Of a stretch of 64,000 bases of DNA, positions 19,350-28,711 are shown in pieces. The position numbers and the translations under genes were made by a program. Numbering within the stretch: the first letter of the stretch is position 1; each line of letters begins with the position of its first letter. The stretch covers positions 62,001-126,000 of the forward strand of contig NZ_JHWC01000003.1 in NCBI RefSeq assembly GCF_000687535.1, given 5' to 3'. The notes under the pieces are model-generated. The model did not search any database. It was given only the letters and a program-made list of their open reading frames with translations, and was not told the origin of the DNA. The DNA comes from Helicobacter rodentium ATCC 700285. Its GTDB lineage: Bacteria > Campylobacterota > Campylobacteria > Campylobacterales > Helicobacteraceae.

Positions 19350-19901
19350 ATGAAATTTAGACTAGCCCACGCACCTTATATTGGAAATAAAATAGCATTA
19401 GATTTATCAAATTGTGGATTTGTAAGTATTTTGCACGGATTAGAAGGAATCTCAAAAGTCGCCCAAGAATTTATTAAGACAGATATTCAAGAAGAAGCAA
19501 AAATTGAAGACAAAGCAAGAGAGATTTTAGAGGAAAATTTAGATGAAATTGAGTTTATGCGCGCAGATGAACACCAGCTTTTTTGGAAAATCAAGCAAAA
19601 ATTAGCAGAAAATGAAAATTTCATCTTGAACTTTGAAGACCGCTATAATCACTTGGCACACAAAATTCTTAATGAATTATTTGAAGAAGATTTGATTGAT
19701 TCGGCTACTTCTGAAACGCGTATTGTAAATGTAATTTTTAAAGCCATTAATAGTTATTCAAAAATCTACAATGAAGTAGAGGAGATTGTGCAAGAACGCA
19801 TTTCAAACTATAAACGCAAGATTGTATTTGGTAGTGAGGAATACGATTTGATTTTTGATAAACTTTATCAAGAAGAGCTTAAAAAGAAAGGATTTTTATA
19901 A
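19350..19901 (+). CDS. DUF507 family protein
   Basis: This hydrophilic helical protein of 183 residues matches DUF507. The opening RLAHAPYIGNKIALDLSN, the middle EDRYNHLAHKILNEL and the closing ISNYKRKIVFGSEEYDLIFD all follow the family, which is found in Campylobacterota and Aquificota. Function is unknown. Its stop overlaps the carA start by one base, an arrangement also seen in related genomes, suggesting coupling. Confidence 0.82.
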   Translation: MKFRLAHAPYIGNKIALDLSNCGFVSILHGLEGISKVAQEFIKTDIQEEAKIEDKAREILEENLDEIEFMRADEHQLFWKIKQKLAENENFILNFEDRYNHLAHKILNELFEEDLIDSATSETRIVNVIFKAINSYSKIYNEVEEIVQERISNYKRKIVFGSEEYDLIFDKLYQEELKKKGFL

Positions 19902-21055
19902 TGAGCGTCCCACAAAACAAGCTAAAAGATGCTTGGGTTTATTTGGCAAATGGTGCATTTTATAAAGCAAAAAGCTTTGGTGCAGACGGGACAAGCATAG
20001 GAGAATTGGTATTCAATACTTCACTTACAGGCTATCAAGAAATTACGACAGACCCAAGCTATGCGGGACAATTTGTGTGTTTCACAATGCCAGAAATTGG
20101 AATCGTGGGCACAAATCCAAAAGATATGGAAAGTAGAGGAATCTTTGCTAAAGGAATTTTGTGTCGCCATTATAATGACTGCTTTTCAAATTTTCGTGCA
20201 GATAAAAGCTTCGGGGAATTTTTAAAATCTTTTAACACAATGGGCATTAGCGAAATTGATACGCGCACTCTTACGAAAACTTTGCGCGAACAAGGCGCGA
20301 TGATGATGATTGCTTCTACCGAAATCTCCAATAAAGATGAATTAAAAAAACTCCTAGAAAATAGCCCGAAAATTGAAGAGATTAATTATATAAAAGAAGT
20401 CAGCACTAAAGATTCCTACATTCATCGTGAGGGAAAGTTTGATTTTGCAACAATGGACTACTCTAAACCAAAAACCGCCCAAAAAGTCTTGGCGATTGAT
20501 TTTGGTATCAAACGTAGCATTTTGAATCAATTAGTCAATGCGGGGTTTGAAGTAGAAGTTGTGCCACATAATTTTGAAGCGCAGACGCTCATTGCGCGTT
20601 ATGAAAAAGACGAATTTGATGGAATCTTTCTCTCTAATGGACCTGGAGACCCTCAAGTTTTGCGAACCGAGATTGATGAGATTAAGAAGTTGATTGCAGC
20701 GAAAATTCCTCTTTTTGCTATTTGCTTAGGACATCAGTTGCTTTCCCTTGCGCACGGCTATGAAACCTATAAATTGAAGTTTGGGCATCATGGGGGCAAT
20801 CACCCAGTTAAAAATCTCCTCACTCAAGCAATAGAAATTACCGCTCAAAACCACAATTATTCTGTGCCAGAATCTATCCAAGAAATTGCAGAGGTAACCC
20901 ACCGCAATCTTTTTGATAATACGATTGAGGGAGTGCGCTACAAAAACGCTTTGATTTGCTCCTTTCAACACCACCCAGAGGCAGGACCGGGACCGCTAGA
21001 ATCCACTGCACTTTTTAACGCATTTGCCAAGCTGCTTCAAAATGTTAGAGCATAA
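19901..21055 (+). CDS. carA: Carbamoyl-phosphate synthase small subunit
   Basis: This is the glutamine amidotransferase subunit that hydrolyses glutamine and passes ammonia to CarB. The N-terminal domain has the family pattern GELVFNTSLTGYQEI. The class I GATase domain has nucleophile C275 in FAICLGHQLL and a C-terminal His-Glu pair in HHPEAGPGP. The 384 residues are normal. carB is not in the window. Confidence 0.95.
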   Translation: MSVPQNKLKDAWVYLANGAFYKAKSFGADGTSIGELVFNTSLTGYQEITTDPSYAGQFVCFTMPEIGIVGTNPKDMESRGIFAKGILCRHYNDCFSNFRADKSFGEFLKSFNTMGISEIDTRTLTKTLREQGAMMMIASTEISNKDELKKLLENSPKIEEINYIKEVSTKDSYIHREGKFDFATMDYSKPKTAQKVLAIDFGIKRSILNQLVNAGFEVEVVPHNFEAQTLIARYEKDEFDGIFLSNGPGDPQVLRTEIDEIKKLIAAKIPLFAICLGHQLLSLAHGYETYKLKFGHHGGNHPVKNLLTQAIEITAQNHNYSVPESIQEIAEVTHRNLFDNTIEGVRYKNALICSFQHHPEAGPGPLESTALFNAFAKLLQNVRA

Positions 21056-21072
21056 AGCTTTATGAAGCCAAA

Positions 21073-22314
21073 ATGTGTCCAAAACATTCTTTAGAATCGC
21101 AAATTGCACAAACACTTGAAACTTTAAAATGCGATTCTAACTATCGCACTTTAAAACCTCAAAAGCATAACAAAACACAAATTCTCAATAACATTCAAGC
21201 AGGTATGGTAGATAAAAAGCTGAATAAAAAATGGCTTTTGAATCTCGCAAGTAATGATTATTTGGGAATTGCGAGTGATGAATCCTTGAATGCGGCATTT
21301 TTGGATTCCGCGCTTTTTAAAGAATATGCGCTTTTTAGCTCCTCTTCCTCGCGTCTTTTAAGTGGAAACTTTGATATTTATACAAGATTGGAATCCTATT
21401 TATCTCATCTTTATCATAAACAAGCACTCCTCTTTAATAGTGGATTTCACGCAAATTTAGGGGCATTAGGCGCATTAAACTCACTTAAAAATGTGCTTTT
21501 TATCGCAGATAAATCCATTCACGCAAGTCATATTGATGGGTTAAAGTCTTTTCAAACCACCCATTTAAAACGATTTTCACACAATAATATAGAATCCCTA
21601 GAGCAAATCTTGATAAAGAATGTATCAAAATATGAGGCAATTTTTATTTTGAGTGAGGGGCTTTTTAGTATGGAGGGAGATTTTGCGCCTTTGTGTGCTT
21701 TGGTATCGCTTAAGCAACGATTCAGTAATGTTTATTTGTATATTGATGAAGCGCATAGTGTTGGGAGTTTTGGAAAAGAGGGATTGGGGGTTTGTGCTAG
21801 TTTGGGGCTTTTGGATTCTGTGGATTTTATCGTGCTAACCTTTGGCAAGGCACTCGCCTCAATGGGGGCTTGTATCTTGTGTCCTAAGATATTTTATGAA
21901 TACTTTGTCAATTTTTCTCGTTCGCTCATTTATTCTACCGCCCTTCCTCCTGTGAATGTGGCGCGAAGTTTTTTTAATTTTTTAGAGCTGCCAAACCTTG
22001 AGAGGCAAAGGGAAAATTTAGCCAAACTAAGCGTGGATTTCAAAACCCTCCTCTCTGAAAACTTAGAATTAGAAGTTTTAGGGGATTACAATATCGTTAG
22101 TCTTATCTTGGGCGACAATGCCAAAGCCGTGTATTTTGCCAAAAATTTAGAGCAAAAGGGCTATTTCGTCCCCGCAATCAAAACCCCTACGATTCCAAAG
22201 AATCGCGCTTGTTTGCGCTTTTCTCTCACGGCTAATTTATCGTTTGAATCTTTGGAATCCCTTGTGCAAACCCTCAAAAGTATTTGCGATGAATCTTTAT
22301 CAAAGTTTAAATAA
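21073..22314 (+). CDS. bioF: 8-amino-7-oxononanoate synthase
   Basis: This PLP enzyme joins pimeloyl-thioester and alanine in biotin synthesis. It shows LASNDYLGIA, SSSSRLLSGNFDIYTRLE, DEAHSVGSFG and the PLP lysine in TFGKALASMG. An alpha-oxoamine synthase of other substrate (KBL-like) is possible, but linkage to bioG and bioC supports BioF. At 413 residues it is a little longer than usual at the N-terminus. bioG starts 26 bases inside its 3' end. Confidence 0.9.
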   Translation: MCPKHSLESQIAQTLETLKCDSNYRTLKPQKHNKTQILNNIQAGMVDKKLNKKWLLNLASNDYLGIASDESLNAAFLDSALFKEYALFSSSSSRLLSGNFDIYTRLESYLSHLYHKQALLFNSGFHANLGALGALNSLKNVLFIADKSIHASHIDGLKSFQTTHLKRFSHNNIESLEQILIKNVSKYEAIFILSEGLFSMEGDFAPLCALVSLKQRFSNVYLYIDEAHSVGSFGKEGLGVCASLGLLDSVDFIVLTFGKALASMGACILCPKIFYEYFVNFSRSLIYSTALPPVNVARSFFNFLELPNLERQRENLAKLSVDFKTLLSENLELEVLGDYNIVSLILGDNAKAVYFAKNLEQKGYFVPAIKTPTIPKNRACLRFSLTANLSFESLESLVQTLKSICDESLSKFK

Positions 22315-22942
22315 TAATAAAAATATTTTATTGATTTTTGGTGGGTTTGCTTCCCATCCCTCACATTTTATTCCCTTTATTCCTCAAAATTACGATTTGA
22401 TTTTATTGTATCGTTATCAAAATTTAGATTTTAGCAAATTAAAATCTTGCTTGAACCATTTAAGCAAAGATTGCAAAATTACCCTTGTAGGCTTTTCTAT
22501 GGGCGTATTTATTGCGCGTGTTTTTATGGAATCCCTGCAAGATATAGATTGTTTTGTGCGTAAAATTGCGATTAATGGCACAGAATTTGGTATCCATTCA
22601 AAATTTGGAATCCCACCCAAACTTTTCAAGCTCACACAAAAAACTTTTGATTTAGAGGCTTTTAAACGCAATTTGTTTGGAGAGTTTTTAAGTTGCACGA
22701 GTGATTTTATATTCCTAGATTCTCCTATATTGCGTGAAGAATTAAGCTTTTTCATCACGGCTTGTGAGCGATTCCAGACCATTTCAAGCGAGATTGTGTG
22801 GAGTGAAAGTATTGTTTCTAACAGAGATTTGGTTTTTAATGCAGAATCCCAAAAAAACTTTTGGATTCACTTTAAAAATAACAAAACGCGGATTTTGGAG
22901 CTTGACGCCCCGCATTTTGTATTTTTTAATTGGCACTTCTAA
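22289..22942 (+). CDS. bioG: Pimeloyl-ACP methyl ester esterase BioG
   Basis: BioG (DUF452) is the esterase used by bacteria lacking BioH to release pimeloyl-ACP from its methyl ester. It has an alpha/beta hydrolase nucleophile elbow GFSMG, the family segment INGTEFGIHSKFGIPPKLF, an Asp in SNRDLVF and a His in APHFVF. About 217 residues. The start at 22289 overlaps bioF. Its stop overlaps the bioC start by one base. Confidence 0.85.
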   Translation: MNLYQSLNNNKNILLIFGGFASHPSHFIPFIPQNYDLILLYRYQNLDFSKLKSCLNHLSKDCKITLVGFSMGVFIARVFMESLQDIDCFVRKIAINGTEFGIHSKFGIPPKLFKLTQKTFDLEAFKRNLFGEFLSCTSDFIFLDSPILREELSFFITACERFQTISSEIVWSESIVSNRDLVFNAESQKNFWIHFKNNKTRILELDAPHFVFFNWHF

Positions 22943-23700
22943 TGCAAAAAACACAAATACAGCAAAAATTCCATAAGGCAAGGGATACTTACGCTCAAAA
23001 TGCTTTGATTCAGCAGACTATGCAACAAGCACTCATTGCAATTTTTAAAGGACATTTTCCTGCACGCAATTTAGGCAATATCTTAGAGCTTGGTTGCGGT
23101 AATGGGCTTTTGGCACAAAAAATCATCGCACTTTTTGACTTTGAATTCTATTTGGCGATAGATTTGGTAGATTTTTCAGAAGAGTTTTTAAAGATTCAAA
23201 AAAGTACAGAAAACAAAATAGACTTTTTGCAAACAGATTTTGAGGATTTGGCGAAAATAAACAATAGGAATCCTCATTTGAAATACGATTTGATTTTATC
23301 CAATGCAGCGATACAATGGACGAATCAAACATCATTTTTGCCCAAACTAAGCTCCCTATTGCAAACAAATGGATTCTTAGCTTTTGCTACTTTTGGTAAA
23401 GAAAACTTTCAAGAATTGCGTGAAATCTTGGGCGTTGGGCTAGAATATTTGGAGTTAAAGGATTATATAGAAATTTTAGGATCTGATTTTAAAATTGTGG
23501 AATCTTTTGAGACTAGGATTCCTTTGCATTTTGAAAATACACTTGCTATTTTCAAGCACCTACAAAACACAGGGGTAAATTCTCTTAAACAAGATTTTAA
23601 GTTGCATAAATCTCATTTTAAGGAATATACAATGCGATTCCATAATGTTTTAACCTACAATCCGCTTTATATTCTAGCGCAAAAGAGGTTTGGAATCTAA
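22942..23700 (+). CDS. bioC: Malonyl-ACP O-methyltransferase
   Basis: BioC methylates malonyl-ACP so that fatty acid synthesis can build the pimeloyl chain. SAM motif I is LELGCGNGLLAQKI. The opening QQKFHKARDTYAQNALIQ resembles the BioC N-terminus, and SNAAIQWTN matches its SNLAxQW segment. About 252 residues. TAATG junction with bioG. It ends four bases from the convergent cytochrome gene. Confidence 0.88.
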   Translation: MQKTQIQQKFHKARDTYAQNALIQQTMQQALIAIFKGHFPARNLGNILELGCGNGLLAQKIIALFDFEFYLAIDLVDFSEEFLKIQKSTENKIDFLQTDFEDLAKINNRNPHLKYDLILSNAAIQWTNQTSFLPKLSSLLQTNGFLAFATFGKENFQELREILGVGLEYLELKDYIEILGSDFKIVESFETRIPLHFENTLAIFKHLQNTGVNSLKQDFKLHKSHFKEYTMRFHNVLTYNPLYILAQKRFGI

Positions 23701-23703
23701 ACA

Positions 23704-24831
23704 CTAGAGATTCTCTTTTAGGCTCTTGAGCTTTGAGTAATCCACCGCATTTTTGGCAAAGATTCCAGATTCTGCGTCTTTGTGGCAAGTTTGGCAGTTT
23801 GCCTTACTTTTGATTGCCTCTGTTTTAAAAATTTTTGGATTGAGTTTGCGGTGTGCAACCTCCCAATAAGGAGTTTGGCTTATCGCAATTTCTTTGGATT
23901 CCTTTTGTTGTGCAAATTTTGTATCCAACACATCGTTTGCGTATTTTTCTAAAAATACAGCAATCCTTGCGTGTGTTTCCTCCTCCAAACTCGCGTCATC
24001 GCCAAAATGATTTTCCAAATCACTCATCATAGAATCCCAAGCAGACTTTGGCAGCAAAAAGGGAGCATAGGCAATATGGCAACTCCCGCATTCTTGCTTA
24101 TACTCTTCAAAGGCTATTTTGTTGGAATCTTGCGTGAAAAAATTTTGTGCAGAGGGGCGCAAAAGTATGTTTTTGGGATAAAGCAAATAAAGAAACAATA
24201 CAAACAAAAAGAGGAGAAAAAAGCTAAAAATCACCTTTTGTATGAAATTCAAAGAGACGCTTTCGTCTTTTTGCGTCCGTTTATAGCCATTTATCATAGA
24301 ATGGATTGCATCGCCTTTGTTCCAAAACTTGTCTATTAAGCTTCCGCAAATATGAATCATTACGATAAACAACAAGCAATTTGCAAAAAATTCGTGCAAA
24401 TCATCGCCCATATAAAAGTGGCTGTATGTGAAAAACAATGGAGCAAAGATTCCGCTATTTTGCTCTGCACCATATTGTAAAAGCCCGCTTAAAACAACCA
24501 AGAATCCTAAAACAAAAATAAGGACAATCGCCACGCTTGAAGCAGGATTGTGTCCGACATAATGCCTTTTCTCTCCTAAAATAGAAGTTAGATACTCTAG
24601 GATTCCACGATAGTTAAAGTCCCAAAAGCGTGAATATTTCGTGCCGATAAACCCCCAAATGACGCGCAATATTACCCCTGCGCCAAACAAAACCCCACAA
24701 ATAATATGCACGATAAAGAGTGCGTCCATATCTGCACTTAGGTAGGAGAGCGCGAAAGTGAGAATCAAAAAATAATGTAAAAAACGATTGACAGCAGTCC
24801 AAATATAGCTTTTAATCACGCCAGATTCCAT
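23704..24831 (-). CDS. Cytochrome b561-type membrane protein fused to a diheme cytochrome c domain
   Basis: Residues 1-220 form four or five membrane helices with conserved histidines (H19, H42, H160) like a b-type cytochrome of the b561/hydrogenase-b class. A periplasmic domain follows with CGSCH (248-252) and CQTCH (346-350). That domain resembles the DHC protein encoded just upstream. The three-gene set DUF1924/SHP, DHC and cytochrome b561 is known from Shewanella and relatives as a small quinol-to-periplasm electron chain; the physiological acceptor is not settled. Overlaps the DHC gene by 20 bases. Confidence 0.8.
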   Translation of the reverse strand: MESGVIKSYIWTAVNRFLHYFLILTFALSYLSADMDALFIVHIICGVLFGAGVILRVIWGFIGTKYSRFWDFNYRGILEYLTSILGEKRHYVGHNPASSVAIVLIFVLGFLVVLSGLLQYGAEQNSGIFAPLFFTYSHFYMGDDLHEFFANCLLFIVMIHICGSLIDKFWNKGDAIHSMINGYKRTQKDESVSLNFIQKVIFSFFLLFLFVLFLYLLYPKNILLRPSAQNFFTQDSNKIAFEEYKQECGSCHIAYAPFLLPKSAWDSMMSDLENHFGDDASLEEETHARIAVFLEKYANDVLDTKFAQQKESKEIAISQTPYWEVAHRKLNPKIFKTEAIKSKANCQTCHKDAESGIFAKNAVDYSKLKSLKENL

Positions 24832-25342
24832 AATTTGGGATATTTATCGTATCTCCACCATAAATGCCATCGTCTGCTTTTGTATGACAAGCAGCACAAC
24901 GCGCAATGCTTCCCACTTCTTTTTGTTGCACCATCCATTCTTTTAATTTCCTATGCTTTTTCTGATGGTAGGGAATCTGTGAAATGGAGGTGTATAAAAC
25001 TCCCGGCTGCATTGACTTTGTTAATTTTGCGCTGCGGCGGTATTGCATTGCTTTTTCACTCGCATTGTCTAGCAAATATTGCGTAATTTGCGCAATGTCC
25101 TCTTTGCTTTCTAAACTTGCGTCTGTGCCATAGTGTTGCGCCAAGTTATCCATTACCCATTGCCAAGAAGCACTAGGGAGCAAACCGGGTTGATAGCCAA
25201 AATGGCAACTTGCGCACTCCTTTTTATAAAGTGCATTATCCACCGCTTTTACCTCTGGACCTTTGCGTCCTCCCGCATAAGCTTGGATTCCAAAAACCGC
25301 ACAAAGCAAAACCACACTAGAAACTTTTAACATTCTTTTCAT
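24812..25342 (-). CDS. Diheme cytochrome c (DHC family)
   Basis: The signal peptide (MKRMLKVSSVVLLCAVFGIQAYA) is followed by two c-heme sites, CASCH at 43-47 and CAACH at 149-153. The spacing and the LLPSASWQWVMDNLAQHYGTDASL segment match DHC cytochromes, and the same pattern recurs in the downstream fusion protein (LLPKSAWDSMMSDLENHFGDDASL, split by position), indicating duplication. It probably shuttles electrons between the membrane b-type protein and the DUF1924 cytochrome. Confidence 0.85.
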   Translation of the reverse strand: MKRMLKVSSVVLLCAVFGIQAYAGGRKGPEVKAVDNALYKKECASCHFGYQPGLLPSASWQWVMDNLAQHYGTDASLESKEDIAQITQYLLDNASEKAMQYRRSAKLTKSMQPGVLYTSISQIPYHQKKHRKLKEWMVQQKEVGSIARCAACHTKADDGIYGGDTINIPNYGIWRD

Positions 25343-25362
25343 TCTTTTTCCTTAAACTTGGA

Positions 25363-25806
25363 TTATTGTAAAATCAAATAATAAAGCACATCGCCCTTTT
25401 CCTGTGCGCTTCCCTCACGCAAAAAGACATCTTTAAAATTGCGTTTGAGCCATTTTTTTACCTCTTTTACATCGCTTAAACGCGTAGGATTCACGCTTGG
25501 GGCTAAAGGCTCTAGTGTTTTGTTGGTGAAAACATTGGTTGCGGGGGTTTTTAAATCCACATTATGGCAGCTTTGGCAGGATAATAAGGTGTCGTTTTTG
25601 CCCTTGTTTTTTGTGCTAAAAATCACTTCACCTCTTTTAGCATCAAAGTCTTGGAAGTTTGGATTCTCCGCCTTTGCTTCACTCTTTAACTCCTCAATGT
25701 AGGCTTGCATTTGGGGATTAAATCCACCTGCAAAGCCTACATTTCCAAGTAACAAGATTCCACAAGCACTCAAAGCTAGACTTTTAAAAACTCTTTTCTT
25801 TCTCAT
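25363..25806 (-). CDS. DUF1924 monoheme cytochrome (SHP-like)
   Basis: This 147-residue exported protein (signal peptide ending near GFAG) has one c-heme site, CQSCH at 77-81. GEVIF preceding it and TNKTLEPLAPSVNPTRLSD following it match DUF1924, related to sphaeroides heme protein. SHP-type cytochromes can bind oxygen or other small ligands. First gene of the three-cytochrome operon, with AAGGGAGA before the ATG. Confidence 0.8.
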   Translation of the reverse strand: MRKKRVFKSLALSACGILLLGNVGFAGGFNPQMQAYIEELKSEAKAENPNFQDFDAKRGEVIFSTKNKGKNDTLLSCQSCHNVDLKTPATNVFTNKTLEPLAPSVNPTRLSDVKEVKKWLKRNFKDVFLREGSAQEKGDVLYYLILQ

Positions 25807-25896
25807 TTTGTCTCCCTTAAATCAAGAAATAAGATTCAAAATGATAATAAAAAAGTGTGAAGAAAATCTTAACAATTCAAAGAGAGATTCTATAAC

Positions 25897-27846
25897 TTAA
25901 AAGTCATATTTTACCCTTATCCAAGCATTTCTACCAATCTCGTAAATCCGATTGCTAATAGGATTCTCCGCCGCACTTAAATCAATGCTATTTTTAGATA
26001 AATGATAACTATAAAGCTTATTGGTAAGATTCTCTAGCCCCATTAAAACTTGCCATTCTTGATAGCGCAATCCTGCATAGAGGTTGAGGATTCCAAATCC
26101 GCTAGAATCTCCGAAGTCTTTGCCGATGACATTTCCATATCCCTCATCAGAGCGCGTTTGCTTTGCATTTGCATACAATTCACATTTTAAAAACATTTTT
26201 TGGTCATCGTATTTGAGCGCGATTCTACTAGATAAGGGCGCGACTTGCGCTAAGGGCTTGTTTTCTTTTGTGTTTTCTCCATAAGTGTAACTCACCATTG
26301 CTTCTGCAAAGAGATTAGGCATAAACTCATAAGAGGCTTCTGCTTCCGCTCCGCTTAAAAAGGCATTTGTGTTAAAACTGCGCGTTTGGGGCTTCGTATA
26401 ATCTAGTAAAATATAGTCTTGCACATAAGAAACAAATCCCGATACATTCACGTTTAAACCCTCTTTTTGGTGGGATAAACCAATGTCTAATTGTGTATTG
26501 GTTTCTTTGCTTAAATTCATTCCATCTACCTTGGAAACCTCCCAAAAATCCGGAATCCTATCTGCGATTCCAAGTCCAGCATAAAGGGTGGAATCCCGCA
26601 AATAATGCTCATAACGCGCAAAGGCACTCGTGGCGTATTGCTTTCTTTCCTTGTCTAATCTGTGTGCGGTTGTCTCTACATAATCCTCTCTAATCCCCGC
26701 AAAAACACCGGATTCCGCACCCATATACCATTCTCCTTGCGCATAGATTCCATAGGAATCAAAGGTATAGTTGGGTTGATAATTGGTGCGTAGTGCAGCC
26801 TCTGCGCCGTCTCTTGTCGTCTGTCCTGTGGAAGCGCGGGTTTTGTGTTTGTCCTTATCATAATCGCCCCCGAAGTAAAGTTTTGCGGTTTCCAAAACCT
26901 TTTGGTATTCTGCTTTAACGCCACTATTTGTGCGCTTTGGGTTGCTTAGGCTATAAAGATTCCCTATTTTTGGCTTACCATTAGTCAAGCTATAATTATC
27001 CATAATATGGTCAATGCTATTATAATATGCGCGTAAATCTAGCAAATCTTTATCAAAATAATTTTGGAATCGCAACTGATAAGATTCTCTATCAAAGGTG
27101 CGTGCGTCCATTGCCCTATCAGCATACGCCGCCTCTCCCCTGCCAATGTCTGTACTCAACTCCAAAGCACTTGTTTCCGTAGGTGTTAGAGTGCCTACAA
27201 TCGTGCCAGAACGTCTTTGGTATTCTGAATGCACTCTTTGACCTGCGCCATCTTTGTAATCGTCACGCGAATAATCCGAATAAATCCCCTGCAAACTTCC
27301 TAGTTCATTTCCAACGCTTAGATAGGTATTAAAATCCAGCCTATTAAAGCTTCCCACAAGCCCATCGGCACTGAAGTTAAAGTTTGTATTTTTTAGGCGC
27401 AAAGTCTCGCGGTCAAAGAGGATTCCACCCGCGCTCATCGTGCCATAGCGAACATCTTGAGGACCCTTGATTAAAGTAACTGAATTGTAGTTTTGCGGAA
27501 AAACATAAGTCAAAGTTGTATCCATTCTCCCGCCACAACCACCATTTAAATTGCTTCCATTGACAAAAATTGGCAATCTCCCAGCACCTTGTGAGCGGTA
27601 AAAGACCTCTGTGCCTCCCCCGCCCTTTTTAGCAACTGAAAATCCCGGAATCTGCAAGAAACTATTCGCTATATCACCGGAGTTTAGCAAGGAGTCCTTA
27701 CCCAAAATATCTGCATAATTCACTTGTGTAGGGGCAAACATTGAAGAGTTTGTATGCTTTACAACAATGGAGTGATTCTGTGTTTCTTGGGAATATGCCA
27801 CAACGGACATTACACACGCTAGAGCGCACCAAGCTAATTTTTTCAT
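25897..27846 (-). CDS. TonB-dependent outer-membrane receptor, copper-receptor type
   Basis: The start at 27846 (after AAAGGATTCC) yields a signal peptide; the frame runs farther upstream but without signal character. The 649-residue protein has a plug domain (about 50-190), then a beta-barrel ending in a C-terminal aromatic residue (WIRVKYDF), typical of Bam substrates. NGGCGGRMDTTLTYVFPQNY and TLIKGPQDVRYG match the TonB-copper family (OprC/NosA). The substrate is inferred; copper is the likeliest. Adjacent to the cytochrome operon and divergent from the dsbA-like gene. Confidence 0.85.
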   Translation of the reverse strand: MKKLAWCALACVMSVVAYSQETQNHSIVVKHTNSSMFAPTQVNYADILGKDSLLNSGDIANSFLQIPGFSVAKKGGGGTEVFYRSQGAGRLPIFVNGSNLNGGCGGRMDTTLTYVFPQNYNSVTLIKGPQDVRYGTMSAGGILFDRETLRLKNTNFNFSADGLVGSFNRLDFNTYLSVGNELGSLQGIYSDYSRDDYKDGAGQRVHSEYQRRSGTIVGTLTPTETSALELSTDIGRGEAAYADRAMDARTFDRESYQLRFQNYFDKDLLDLRAYYNSIDHIMDNYSLTNGKPKIGNLYSLSNPKRTNSGVKAEYQKVLETAKLYFGGDYDKDKHKTRASTGQTTRDGAEAALRTNYQPNYTFDSYGIYAQGEWYMGAESGVFAGIREDYVETTAHRLDKERKQYATSAFARYEHYLRDSTLYAGLGIADRIPDFWEVSKVDGMNLSKETNTQLDIGLSHQKEGLNVNVSGFVSYVQDYILLDYTKPQTRSFNTNAFLSGAEAEASYEFMPNLFAEAMVSYTYGENTKENKPLAQVAPLSSRIALKYDDQKMFLKCELYANAKQTRSDEGYGNVIGKDFGDSSGFGILNLYAGLRYQEWQVLMGLENLTNKLYSYHLSKNSIDLSAAENPISNRIYEIGRNAWIRVKYDF

Positions 27847-27970
27847 TGGAATCCTTTGATTTAAAATGAGATTAACTATACCATAAAATCTACAAAAACT
27901 CACGATGGGAAGCCAAAAGTTAATCCTAACTTTGTTATAATGCACAAAAATACTCAAAAAAGGATTAAGA

Positions 27971-28624
27971 ATGCAAAGAATCATAAACATTTTTTTGGGT
28001 GCATTTTTGGGAGTGTTATTCTTGCTAAACCCTCTAAATGCAGAATCGCTAAAAGAGGGCAAAGATTATATCAAACTAAAAACCCCTCTTGATGTTCCGC
28101 AAAAATCTATTGTGGAGATTTTCAATGTGGGGTGTCCGCATTGTGCAAAAATGAGCGAACTTTTACCAAAGCTATTTGCAACGATTCCACAAGAAGCCGT
28201 ATTTTTGCCCTATCATATTATCACAGGGAGTGCATTTAGCGCACAAGCAAGTGAGGTTTTAGCGGTTGCAGTGTCTATTGATGAGGAGCGCAATCTCACT
28301 TCAAGAGATATTGAATCCTACTTTAGACGCGCAAGCAATGCGTATTTTGACGCATTTTTTAAGCTTCACAAGAAGTTCAAAAACAAAGAATCTTTTATTG
28401 CTTTTGGCTTAGATGCAATGGAGATTTCACAAACAAAGTTTGAAACGCAACTTCAGCGCAAAGAAGTGCAAGACAAGCTCAAGACTTGGCAAGATTCTAT
28501 CGCACAAACAGGAATCCAAAGTGTGCCTAGCTTTATCGTTAATGGCAAATACTTAATCATAATGGACAATGTGCAAGACGCAGAGGATTTTATTTATAAA
28601 GTAGATTATTTGTTGGGAATTTAA
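27971..28624 (+). CDS. DsbA-family periplasmic thiol:disulfide oxidoreductase
   Basis: The signal peptide ends near NAES. The thioredoxin-fold active site is C55-P-H-C58, the usual DsbA motif, and the cis-proline loop is SVPSFIVNG. About 217 residues. It probably oxidises exported cysteine pairs, perhaps including the neighbouring cytochromes or the TonB receptor; this is inference. TATAAT at about 27936 lies at a suitable distance upstream. Confidence 0.82.
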   Translation: MQRIINIFLGAFLGVLFLLNPLNAESLKEGKDYIKLKTPLDVPQKSIVEIFNVGCPHCAKMSELLPKLFATIPQEAVFLPYHIITGSAFSAQASEVLAVAVSIDEERNLTSRDIESYFRRASNAYFDAFFKLHKKFKNKESFIAFGLDAMEISQTKFETQLQRKEVQDKLKTWQDSIAQTGIQSVPSFIVNGKYLIIMDNVQDAEDFIYKVDYLLGI

Positions 28625-28673
28625 ATTCATAGAAATTTGATAATATCTTCACAATTTATTAACAAAATGCTTT

Positions 28674-28679
28674 TATAAT
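28674..28679 (+). promoter_or_regulatory. Likely -10 element for the 28712 gene
   Basis: TATAAT preceded by an AT-rich stretch, 32 bases before a gene with an AAGGAGA ribosome site. Campylobacterota housekeeping promoters often lack a clear -35. Confidence 0.5.
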
Positions 28680-28711
28680 TTCAGGCGAATTTAAATCATA
28701 AGGAGACAAAA

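Noticed and set aside
25838-25854. Fur box upstream of the DUF1924 cytochrome operon
   Set aside because: AATGATAATAAAA resembles half a Fur site, but in such AT-rich DNA the match is too weak to claim.
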